Source: a virus
Virus record (IMG/VR): IMGVR_UViG_3300028394_000053
Coordinates: 31,863 to 95,862 of that record
Strand: one strand, 5' to 3'
Length of the DNA stretch: 64,000 bases
Positions within the stretch are counted from its first letter, which is position 1; every line of letters starts with the position of its first letter. Positions 51,321 to 58,868 of this stretch are shown piece by piece. Under the pieces are notes generated by a model. The model ran no database searches. It saw nothing but the letters and a program-made list of their open reading frames with translations, and was not told where the DNA came from. A program made the position numbers and the translations under genes.

Positions 51321-54300
51321 ATGGCTCTAATATCCCCCGGTGTACAAGTTACTATAATTGATCAAAGCAATTATATCCCAGGCGCTACCAATTCGGTACC
51401 GTTTATTTTGTTGGCAACAGCTCAGAACAAAGTTTCTGGCGCTGGAGTTGGTGTAGCTTCGGGCACACTGGCTGTTAATGCAAACAAAACTTATTTAATG
51501 ACAAGTCAAAGAGACTTGCTCAACACCTTTGGTGTTCCGTTCTTTTACAATACCACAGCTGGTACTCCGATCAACGGATACGAGCTGAATGAATATGGTT
51601 TATTGGCCGCTTATAGCGCATTGGGTATTACCAACCAATGTTATATACAGCGTGTTGATATTGACCTGGCTGCTCTTACTGCTAGTTTAACTAGACCGTT
51701 GGGTGCTCCAAACAACAACACATACTGGTTAGATTCAGTTAATAGTTCATGGGGAATTTTTGAGTGGAATTTGACCACTGGTGCATTCAGCAACAAAATT
51801 CCTAGTGTTATTACTAGCACAGCTAATTTGGTAACTGGCGAATCAATACCGCTACAAAGTTATGGCAGTATTGGTGACTACACAGTGGTCGGTGGTGGAG
51901 TTCAAAGTGCTGATGTTGCAGGCGCACTACAAAATCCTGAATACTACAAGCGTGGTGGTCCAACCACTACACAAACTAGCTCAACCACATTAGGTGAGTT
52001 ATATAACACTTGGGTAGCAGTTGGTAGTGATGATTGGAAAACAGCATGGCCTACAGTTAGTGGCACACTAGCACCCGCATCATTGGTTGCCAACAACACA
52101 ATCTTTATTAATAATACTAGCACAGTTACAGTTCCAGTATCAACTAATAATACTCCAGCTGGTTTATCCGCAGCAATCAACACAGCCAACATAGCCGGTG
52201 TTTATTCTGCTGCAATTGGTGGTGCATTGTTTATCTATGCTGATAGCCTATCAACTGGCTACGCAGGTAATATTACAGGTAGTACTGCAAATGTATCAAC
52301 AGGTATTGCCACTTTAACATTTACCAATGCAGGAAACACTGTACCTAATCCTTATCCTGTTGGTAGTACCATTACCATTGCTGGTACCACTAGTGGTACA
52401 TACGATGGTACATTTGATGTAGTTGCCGCAAGCAACACCACAGTCAGTTTTGTATCTGCATCTACAGTACCAACAAGTGTTGGTAACATTAAATGGTTTG
52501 GCAGTGTCAGCGTTAAAAACGGCACCGGTACTCCATTGGCTACTCTAGGTATCACAGCAGGTGCGTATGCAACTCCAGAATATCAAGCAAGTCCAAGCTA
52601 TCAAAATCCACGCTGGAACAGTTCAAGTACAATTCCATACCCAACTGGTTCTGTATGGCAAAAAACAAACAATGTAAACTTAGGTACCAATTTGGTAGTC
52701 AAGAAATACAATTCAACTCTGGGTACATTTATACAACAAAATTGTCCAGTATACGCCACAGATGCTGCAGCTTTATATGCACTAGATCCAGCTGGTGGTG
52801 GCGCTACTATTCCTGTTGGCGCAACCTATGCTCAAGTTGACCCATACGGCGACGGCACTGGCGCATTCATGATCTGGGAACGCTATATTTTAGGTGCCAC
52901 TAACGTGACTTCTTATATTACTTCTGCTAGTACAGTGTTTAGCAGTGGTGATACTTTTACAATCAGTGCTACCGAAGCTGGTAGTGCCACACTTAATACA
53001 GCCACAGCAGAGTTAACTGGTACTACTGTATCAGACTTTATTGCCGCAGTTAGTGCTGCAGATATTCCTTATGTGAGTGCCACAGTTGACAGTAGTGGTT
53101 ATATTGTGTTTACACACAGTCAAGGCGGTGACATCCAACTTACTGATTTAACAGGTACTGCTGTAGCTACTGCTGGTTTTACTACTGGTCAAAATATCCG
53201 AGGCTTGACTGCATTGAATGTAACTGACACTGACACATTAGTTCTCAGTAACTGGGTAAGTTACCCAACATTTAGCTATACAACCAGCTCAACCGCTCCA
53301 GATCAAAATCCTGATACTGGTACTTACTGGTACTACAGCGACCCGACACAAGTGGATATCATGATCCAGGATGGTGGCAGATGGCAAGGTTATCAAAATG
53401 TGGACAACGATATCCGTGGTTACAACCTTACTGACACCAATGCCAGTGGTCCAATCATTGCCGCTAGTGCACCAACTACACAGAACAACACAGCACTAAG
53501 TCCTTTGGTCTACGGTGATTTGTGGATTGACACAAGCAATCTTGAATTATATCCGGTAATTAATCGTTGGGAAAATGTTGATGGAACTGATCAATGGGTA
53601 CAGATTGACAACAGCAATCAAACCACACAAAGTGGTGTATTGTTTGCTGATGCCAGATGGGCACCAAACGGAACTACAGATCCTGTAAGTGATCCGTTGC
53701 CAACTATCACTAGCCTGTTAGTCAGTGACTACTTGGATCCAGACGCACCGAGTCCAAGCCTATATCCAGAAGGTATTTTGTTATGGAACACTCGTCGTAG
53801 CGGATTCAATGTCAAGACATTCCAAAGCAACTATTTCAACACTACCGACTATCCAGCGTACCAATGGTTAAGCAGCACTGCCTACAGCGTTGGTGCTTTA
53901 GTGACTAATAGCAGTATAGAGTACATCTGTTTGACAGCTAATACAAATCAAACTCCTGGAACCAATGCATATTGGACACCAATCACTGTTACCAACACCT
54001 GGTTAACTGCCAGTGGTAACAGAGCTGACGGTAGCCCATTTATGGGTCGTCAAGCACAGAGAGCCATTATTAATCAGGCATTACGAAGCGGTATTGATAG
54101 CAACACCACAATCAGAGAAGAACAGAATCAGTTTAATTTGATTGCCTGCCCACAGTATCCTGAGTTGGCACCTAACTTGGCTTTACTCAATGCTGATCGT
54201 GGAGAAACTGCTTTTGTAGTAGTTGATACTCCGCTACGATTGACACCAGAAGAAATTGTAACTTGGGCAACCAACAACAACGGTCTAGGTGTAATCACAG

Positions 54301-54986
54301 CTGACGGTAATTTAAATGCTGGTGATGCTTATGCGGCTGCATTCTATCCAAGCTGTACTACTAACGACCTTAGTGGTAACCTGGTAGTAACAGCACCAAG
54401 CCACATGATGTTGCGTACAATTATACGCAGTGACGAAGTGGCGTATCCATGGTTGGCACCGGCCGGCACACGCCGCGGTGTAATTGACAACGCCACACAG
54501 ATTGGTTATCTAAATGCACAGACTGGTGAATTTGTTCCGTTAGGGGTAAATCAAGGCCTACGTGATGTATTGTATCAGAACGATGTCAATCCAATTACCT
54601 TTATTCCAGGTGTTGGTATTACTAACTTTGGTAACCATACCTTACAAGGTACAACTACTGCACTTGATCGTATCAACGTAGCTCGCTTAGTAGCGTTCTT
54701 ACGTGCTAGATTGGCTGCAATTGGTAAAACATATTTGTTTGAACCAAACGATACAATCACACGCAATCAGATTACCAACAGTATCACTAACTTGATGATT
54801 GACTTAGTGGCTAAACGTGGTATCTATGATTACTTGGTTGTATGTGATCTTTCAAATAACACACCGGCTAGAATCGACGCTAACGAATTATGGGTTGACA
54901 TTGCAATTGAGCCAGTTAAAGCTGTTGAGTTTATATACATACCAGTACGTATTCAAAACACAGGAACCATTGGCGCAACAGTATAA
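51321..54986 (+). CDS. gp18: Tail sheath protein gp18, enlarged
   Basis: 1221 residues from 51321; an in-frame upstream extension lies before the promoter. N-terminus MALISPGVQVTIIDQSNYIP, then SVPFILLATAQNK and LMTSQRDLLNTFGVP are sheath signatures. The C-terminal core has SNTTIREEQNQFNLIACPQY, VVVDTPLRLTPEEIVTWA, FYPSCTTNDLSGNLVVTAPS and LWVDIAIEPVKAVEFIYIPV. T4 gp18 has 659 residues. Here about 500 extra residues sit in the middle: several beta domains (FTISATEAGSATLN; two W-rich motifs around GTYWYYSDPTQVDIMIQDGG). A CBM-like module near 848-885 (AYSVGALVTNSSIEYICLTA) also belongs to it. The extra domains should face outward from the sheath. Confidence 0.93.
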   Translation: MALISPGVQVTIIDQSNYIPGATNSVPFILLATAQNKVSGAGVGVASGTLAVNANKTYLMTSQRDLLNTFGVPFFYNTTAGTPINGYELNEYGLLAAYSALGITNQCYIQRVDIDLAALTASLTRPLGAPNNNTYWLDSVNSSWGIFEWNLTTGAFSNKIPSVITSTANLVTGESIPLQSYGSIGDYTVVGGGVQSADVAGALQNPEYYKRGGPTTTQTSSTTLGELYNTWVAVGSDDWKTAWPTVSGTLAPASLVANNTIFINNTSTVTVPVSTNNTPAGLSAAINTANIAGVYSAAIGGALFIYADSLSTGYAGNITGSTANVSTGIATLTFTNAGNTVPNPYPVGSTITIAGTTSGTYDGTFDVVAASNTTVSFVSASTVPTSVGNIKWFGSVSVKNGTGTPLATLGITAGAYATPEYQASPSYQNPRWNSSSTIPYPTGSVWQKTNNVNLGTNLVVKKYNSTLGTFIQQNCPVYATDAAALYALDPAGGGATIPVGATYAQVDPYGDGTGAFMIWERYILGATNVTSYITSASTVFSSGDTFTISATEAGSATLNTATAELTGTTVSDFIAAVSAADIPYVSATVDSSGYIVFTHSQGGDIQLTDLTGTAVATAGFTTGQNIRGLTALNVTDTDTLVLSNWVSYPTFSYTTSSTAPDQNPDTGTYWYYSDPTQVDIMIQDGGRWQGYQNVDNDIRGYNLTDTNASGPIIAASAPTTQNNTALSPLVYGDLWIDTSNLELYPVINRWENVDGTDQWVQIDNSNQTTQSGVLFADARWAPNGTTDPVSDPLPTITSLLVSDYLDPDAPSPSLYPEGILLWNTRRSGFNVKTFQSNYFNTTDYPAYQWLSSTAYSVGALVTNSSIEYICLTANTNQTPGTNAYWTPITVTNTWLTASGNRADGSPFMGRQAQRAIINQALRSGIDSNTTIREEQNQFNLIACPQYPELAPNLALLNADRGETAFVVVDTPLRLTPEEIVTWATNNNGLGVITADGNLNAGDAYAAAFYPSCTTNDLSGNLVVTAPSHMMLRTIIRSDEVAYPWLAPAGTRRGVIDNATQIGYLNAQTGEFVPLGVNQGLRDVLYQNDVNPITFIPGVGITNFGNHTLQGTTTALDRINVARLVAFLRARLAAIGKTYLFEPNDTITRNQITNSITNLMIDLVAKRGIYDYLVVCDLSNNTPARIDANELWVDIAIEPVKAVEFIYIPVRIQNTGTIGATV

Positions 54987-54992
54987 TGAACA

Positions 54993-55019
54993 GGGGCAAA
55001 ATGACTAAAATTTTGTCCC
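54993..55019 (+). terminator. Hairpin after the sheath gene
   Basis: GGGGCAAAAT and ATTTTGTCCC pair around GACTAAA with one G-T wobble. No U tract follows, so it may be an mRNA-stabilising or leaky terminator hairpin between sheath and tube genes. Confidence 0.55.
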
Positions 55020-55029
55020 GGCTCATTGC

Positions 55030-55037
55030 CATAAATA
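55030..55037 (+). promoter_or_regulatory. Late promoter of the tube gene
   Basis: CATAAATA; start near 55043, leader with ATAGGAG before the ATG at 55064. Confidence 0.7.
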
Positions 55038-55063
55038 AAAGTACAATAGGAGATTAAACGAAA

Positions 55064-55705
55064 ATGGCTACATCATCGCTAACAAAAATGACCGTGCCGC
55101 TGGCAAGCGATCAGAGTAACAGCAATCAAGGCTTGTTAATGCCCAAACTGAAGTATCGCTTTAGAGTGAGCTTTCAGAATTTTGGAGTATCAAGTCCAGT
55201 AACTGAATTAACCAAACAGGTTGTGGATTTTGCTCGGCCAAATGTGACCTTTGATAACATTGATCTTCCTATCTACAACAGCATGATCAAACTGGCTGGA
55301 AAATATACCTGGGCTGATGTCACATGTAATCTACGTGATGATGCTGCTGGCAATGTAAGCAAGTTGGTTGGTGAGCAATTACAGAAACAATTGGACTTTG
55401 CTGAAATGAGTTCAGCAAGTGCTGGTATTGATTACAAGTTTACTACTGTATTTGAAGTACTTGATGGTGGCAACGGTGCTAATACTCCAGTTGCACTTGA
55501 AACTTGGGAAATTTATGGTTGCTACCTACAAGGTGTCAACTATGGTGATGCTAACTATGGTGAAAATGCAGCTATGCAAATTGCGTTGACCATTAGATTT
55601 GATAATGCCCTACAAAACCCAGCCGGTGGTGGCGGTGGTGGTGTTGGTATTGCAGTTGGTAGAAGCCTTGGTGATGTAGCTACTGGTGTTGGTATAGCAC
55701 AATAA
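55064..55705 (+). CDS. gp19: Tail tube protein gp19
   Basis: 213 residues. LLMPKLKYRFRVSFQNFGVS, then LTKQVVDFARPNVTFDNIDL, YNSMIKLAGKYTWADVTCNL, and a C-terminal WEIYGCYLQGVNYGDANYGE with MQIALTIRFDNA match the tube fold of gp19 (T4: 163 residues). A Gly-rich tail (AGGGGGGVGIAVG) is extra. Hexameric rings stack into the inner tube through which DNA passes. It is transcribed separately from the sheath. Confidence 0.9.
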   Translation: MATSSLTKMTVPLASDQSNSNQGLLMPKLKYRFRVSFQNFGVSSPVTELTKQVVDFARPNVTFDNIDLPIYNSMIKLAGKYTWADVTCNLRDDAAGNVSKLVGEQLQKQLDFAEMSSASAGIDYKFTTVFEVLDGGNGANTPVALETWEIYGCYLQGVNYGDANYGENAAMQIALTIRFDNALQNPAGGGGGGVGIAVGRSLGDVATGVGIAQ

Positions 55706-55717
55706 TACTGGAACAGT

Positions 55718-56920
55718 ATGACTAACTTAGCCTCGTTTGGCGAGAATATACTTCAGGGTTTTTTTGGAGTCAACGGGCTACGAGATTATACCCACGCTAG
55801 TAAGACCTTCAGAAGCAACAACTACGAACTTACTCCTAGAACCAAGTTCTTATTCCATTGTTTTTTCAATGTGAACATAGGACAGATTCCAGCACTGGCC
55901 GGAGCATTCCAAAATAACGATCTTGCCAGCATAGGGCTCATGGTCAAGACTACAGACCTGCCCAGCTATCAGATTACCCACGACACACTTAATCAATACA
56001 ATCGTAAAAGAATCGTCCAGACCAAGATCAATTATCAACCAGTCACTATCACTTTGCACGATGATCAAAGTGATCTTATACGAAATCTCTGGTACAACTA
56101 CTATACCTATTATTACAAAGACAGTAGTTACGGTTATAACAATGTGCCAGCTCAAGCAGGAACATCTGGTAAAAATGCTGTCATGCAAAACGGGTTTGGA
56201 TACAACACCTCCGATACCTATAGTGGTAGACAAAACACCGACTGGGGATACATTGGCGAAGGCTACGCAGATAGTAGCCCAGGAACAGCCACAGGAGACA
56301 ACAAGGGTAAACCTAGATTCTTCAATGACATAACCATTTACGGTCTAGCACAAAAACGCTATGCCAGCTACACCTTGATCAACCCAATCATTACTGATTG
56401 GAAAAGTGATCAGTACGATTACAGCCAAGGTAACGGAACCATGAGTCATACCCTGACCGTGGTTTATGAAACTGTCAAATATATGAGTGGTGCAATTGGT
56501 GGGGCTCAATCCAGTACCAGTGTACCAGGATTTGCTGATCCAGCTCATTACGATACAACCAAGAGTGGGTTGTCAAGGCCAGGCGGAACCAACTCGGTTT
56601 TTGGCCAAGGTGGACTCATTGATGCAGTTGCAGGTGGTGTGGAAGATTTACAAGCATTGGCAAGTGGTCGTGGTGGTTTACAAAATGTGTTAGGTGCGGT
56701 ACAAACAGCTGGCACAGCCTATAACACATTTAAAAATTCAAATCTTGGACAGATTGCAAAAGCCGAAGTTCAAGCCGGCGCCAAGAGCGTACTACAACAA
56801 GGATTGCCGGGTAGTGTGAGACAGGCAATAAACTCTGGCAATTCACAGTTTTTTCCAAATGCACCAAAAGTTTCTACTGTTGGTATACCAACCATTAGAA
56901 CTCAGCTAGGACTTAGATAG
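55718..56920 (+). CDS. Tail-tube-fold protein, second tube/cap component
   Basis: 400 residues. TPRTKFLFHCFFNVNIGQIP, IGLMVKTTDLPSYQITHDTL, NQYNRKRIVQTKINYQPVTI, LHDDQSDLIRNLWYNYYTYY are tube-fold motifs, close to proteins encoded next to gp19 in cyanophages. The part up to ~260 is the fold (ending MSHTLTVVYETVKYMSG). The rest is a G/A/S-rich helical tail (AGGVEDLQALASGRGG). It may be a gp54-type cap, a tail terminator-proximal ring or a minor tube protein. Starts 12 bases after gp19. Confidence 0.65.
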   Translation: MTNLASFGENILQGFFGVNGLRDYTHASKTFRSNNYELTPRTKFLFHCFFNVNIGQIPALAGAFQNNDLASIGLMVKTTDLPSYQITHDTLNQYNRKRIVQTKINYQPVTITLHDDQSDLIRNLWYNYYTYYYKDSSYGYNNVPAQAGTSGKNAVMQNGFGYNTSDTYSGRQNTDWGYIGEGYADSSPGTATGDNKGKPRFFNDITIYGLAQKRYASYTLINPIITDWKSDQYDYSQGNGTMSHTLTVVYETVKYMSGAIGGAQSSTSVPGFADPAHYDTTKSGLSRPGGTNSVFGQGGLIDAVAGGVEDLQALASGRGGLQNVLGAVQTAGTAYNTFKNSNLGQIAKAEVQAGAKSVLQQGLPGSVRQAINSGNSQFFPNAPKVSTVGIPTIRTQLGLR

Positions 56921-56928
56921 GATAATCC

Positions 56929-57288
56929 GTGGGCACCGTAAATTACTCTGATCCCAAAACTGATCTTTCAGTAAAAATATTTGATAGATTCTATGGCTAC
57001 GAAGTTAATGTGCCAGTAGATGCCTATGATGCGGTTCTCAGCTATTTTCAAAGTGTGTTTGGCACAGGCGAAGCAGCCGGCAATTTTGCTGTTACCTTGT
57101 TTAGAGTAGCTGAACTTAGTGGTACTCCAGTTCTAACATTATTACAACAGATACAAGGACAGACAGGTCCAGATTTAACAGCATCTTTGTCCTACTACAT
57201 CAACGCTACTAGAAGCAACAGTACCTTGCTGGGAATAAATGTTGCCACACAGCCAAACTTTTACGTGGCACACAACATTCGTATCTAG
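56929..57288 (+). CDS. Small conserved tail/head-region protein
   Basis: 119 residues, GTG start with GGATAAT before it. Sequence MGTVNYSDPKTDLSVKIFDR, FYGYEVNVPVDAYDAVLSYF, FAVTLFRVAELSGTPVLTLL, then LSYYINATRSNSTLLGINVA. Helical, no known catalytic motif. I recall short conserved proteins of this type between tube and gp4 genes in T4-like marine phages, but their function is not known to me. Located 8 bases before gp4. Confidence 0.6.
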   Translation: MGTVNYSDPKTDLSVKIFDRFYGYEVNVPVDAYDAVLSYFQSVFGTGEAAGNFAVTLFRVAELSGTPVLTLLQQIQGQTGPDLTASLSYYINATRSNSTLLGINVATQPNFYVAHNIRI

Positions 57289-57296
57289 GGTCTGCT

Positions 57297-57740
57297 ATGG
57301 CTAACTTTAGACAAGGTATATACATTCCACAAAATCCACAGAAGTATGTGGGCAACGGTAATATAAAATATAGATCTGGGTGGGAAATGACTTTCATGAT
57401 GTTCCTGGACAGCAACACCAATGTGCTACAGTGGGCTAGCGAAAGCATCAGGATTCCTTATAAACATCCCTTAACTGGCAAGATGACCAACTATGTGCCA
57501 GACTTCCTGGTCACTTACCGCGGTCCAAACAATACTACCGTTGCTGAACTGATAGAAATCAAGCCCAAGAAACAAAGCCTAATTGAAAGCAAAATGAACG
57601 ACCGTGATCGGGCTATCGTAGCTGTGAACTACTGCAAATGGGATGCCGCAACCAAGTGGGCCAAGGCACAAGGCCTGCGTTTTAGAGTCATAACCGAAGA
57701 CGATATATTTCATCAAGGTGGCAAAAAACGCGGTAAATAG
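57297..57740 (+). CDS. gp4: Head completion protein gp4 (nuclease fold)
   Basis: 147 residues, length as in T4 gp4 (150). RQGIYIPQNPQKYVGNGNIK, YRSGWEMTFMMFLDSNTNVL, WASESIRIPYKHPLTGKMTN, YVPDFLVTY and AELIEIKPKKQ form the restriction-enzyme-like core (E30-region, D-x(n)-E-x-K), as in TnsA-type nucleases. gp4 (gp50/gp65) completes heads before tail joining. A TAAATA core lies at its 3' end, directly upstream of the next gene. Confidence 0.92.
   Translation: MANFRQGIYIPQNPQKYVGNGNIKYRSGWEMTFMMFLDSNTNVLQWASESIRIPYKHPLTGKMTNYVPDFLVTYRGPNNTTVAELIEIKPKKQSLIESKMNDRDRAIVAVNYCKWDAATKWAKAQGLRFRVITEDDIFHQGGKKRGK
57732..57739 (+). promoter_or_regulatory. Possible late promoter in the end of gp4
   Basis: GGTAAATA; four bases before the ATG at 57744. 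It includes the gp4 stop codon, so part of the match is forced by coding; a chance hit is possible. Confidence 0.35.
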
Positions 57741-57743
57741 GGT

Positions 57744-58235
57744 ATGACAAAAAAATTAGAGGAGCTGTTTGAGTTTGACAAACTTGAACAAGACGAAGAA
57801 TCCGAAGCTCCAGTTCTCACCGTAGAACAAACACGTGCTGCTATCGTAGCTATTGACACCAACATAGACAAGATTGACCTGGCCTTACCGGCTGTGCGTG
57901 ACCTTGACACCAGCGATCGTGAGCTGGATGAACTGGCCGATCTTGCCAAACAAAGCTATCAAGATCTAAGTGATCTTGGCATGAATGTGGATTCACGTTT
58001 TGCCGCTGAACTGTTTGCAGTAGCTGGCACCATGTTAGGACATGCACTTACAGCCAAGACTACCAAGCTGAACAAAAAACTAAAAATGATTGATCTACAG
58101 TTGAAAAAAGCTCGACTGGATCAACAGGCACCAGACACCGAACTGTTGCCCACAGCTGAAGGACAGATCTTGAGTCGCAATGATTTGCTGGAACGTCTAA
58201 TAGGCTCTAGAGATCAAAAAAGCAAAAGTTCATAA
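57744..58235 (+). CDS. gp16: Terminase small subunit gp16-like
   Basis: 163 residues. Acidic N-terminus, then TIVEQ-type helix (LTVEQTRAAIVAIDTNIDKI), DLALPAVRDLDTSDRELDEL, AKQSYQDLSDLGMNVDSRFA and LGHALTAKTTKLNKKLKMID. This helical core resembles gp16 homologues of T4-type environmental phages (T4: 164 residues), which form rings that help the large terminase gp17 start packaging. The large subunit gene is not next to it and is not in this window. Alternative: another helical packaging-associated protein. Confidence 0.65.
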   Translation: MTKKLEELFEFDKLEQDEESEAPVLTVEQTRAAIVAIDTNIDKIDLALPAVRDLDTSDRELDELADLAKQSYQDLSDLGMNVDSRFAAELFAVAGTMLGHALTAKTTKLNKKLKMIDLQLKKARLDQQAPDTELLPTAEGQILSRNDLLERLIGSRDQKSKSS

Positions 58236-58238
58236 ATA
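58231..58238 (+). promoter_or_regulatory. Late promoter of the internal-protein genes
   Basis: CATAAATA over the gp16 stop; start near 58244, then ATAGGG and ATG at 58257. Confidence 0.65.
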
Positions 58239-58256
58239 TCATATAGGGAAAAAAGC

Positions 58257-58865
58257 ATGAAAAAATTTCAAGAATACCTCGCTGAATCAGAAAGAACCTA
58301 CAATTATCGTATCAAGATTGTGGGTGACACTCCTTCAAATTTCTTAAAAGATTTGGAAGAGAAACTTAAACAGTTCGATATCGTCAAGATCTCGGCACCC
58401 AAGACCACACCGGTACAGGCAAATCCAGCAGACTTTCCTGCCTTTGCCAATGATCGTGTGACACATGTGGATGTTGAATTCCGTTATCCAGCTATTGAGC
58501 CACAGATTAAACAACTGGCCCAGTTGTTGATGTTTGATCCCAACCGAATCAGAATGCTTACTACCCCTTATGAAGACAGCATGGATCAAGAGCGTAGCGA
58601 AGTAGAAGCTCAAAACAAAAATCTCCTAACTGATACAGATTTTCCTGCACCAAACAAGGAACAAAAAGCCTTGTACAAAGACTACAGTGCTGAATACAAC
58701 AATCATGCTGTGCTCAAAAATGCTTACCGCAGTGACTTTACTGTGGCTGGTGGCAAGACACCACCTGCAAAAACCACAAACGATTTGCCAATGGGAGACA
58801 AAAGTCCAATGAGCAAGATCAAGTTGCCACCTAAGCCAGCAACTGGCAACAAACCAAGAGGATAA
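58257..58865 (+). CDS. Putative internal head protein with capsid-targeting sequence
   Basis: 202 residues. N-terminus MKKFQEYLAES closely follows the capsid-targeting sequence of T4 internal proteins (MKTYQEFIAE), with a gp21-type L-x-E cleavage site after residue 10. Then an alpha/beta part (RTYNYRIKIVGDTPSNFLKD; VDVEFRYPAIEPQIKQLAQL), and a disordered C-terminus rich in K, P, G. If cut by gp21, the mature protein would travel with the DNA into the cell. Starts with a late promoter and is followed after three bases by the next gene. Confidence 0.65.
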   Translation: MKKFQEYLAESERTYNYRIKIVGDTPSNFLKDLEEKLKQFDIVKISAPKTTPVQANPADFPAFANDRVTHVDVEFRYPAIEPQIKQLAQLLMFDPNRIRMLTTPYEDSMDQERSEVEAQNKNLLTDTDFPAPNKEQKALYKDYSAEYNNHAVLKNAYRSDFTVAGGKTPPAKTTNDLPMGDKSPMSKIKLPPKPATGNKPRG

Positions 58866-58868
58866 ACC

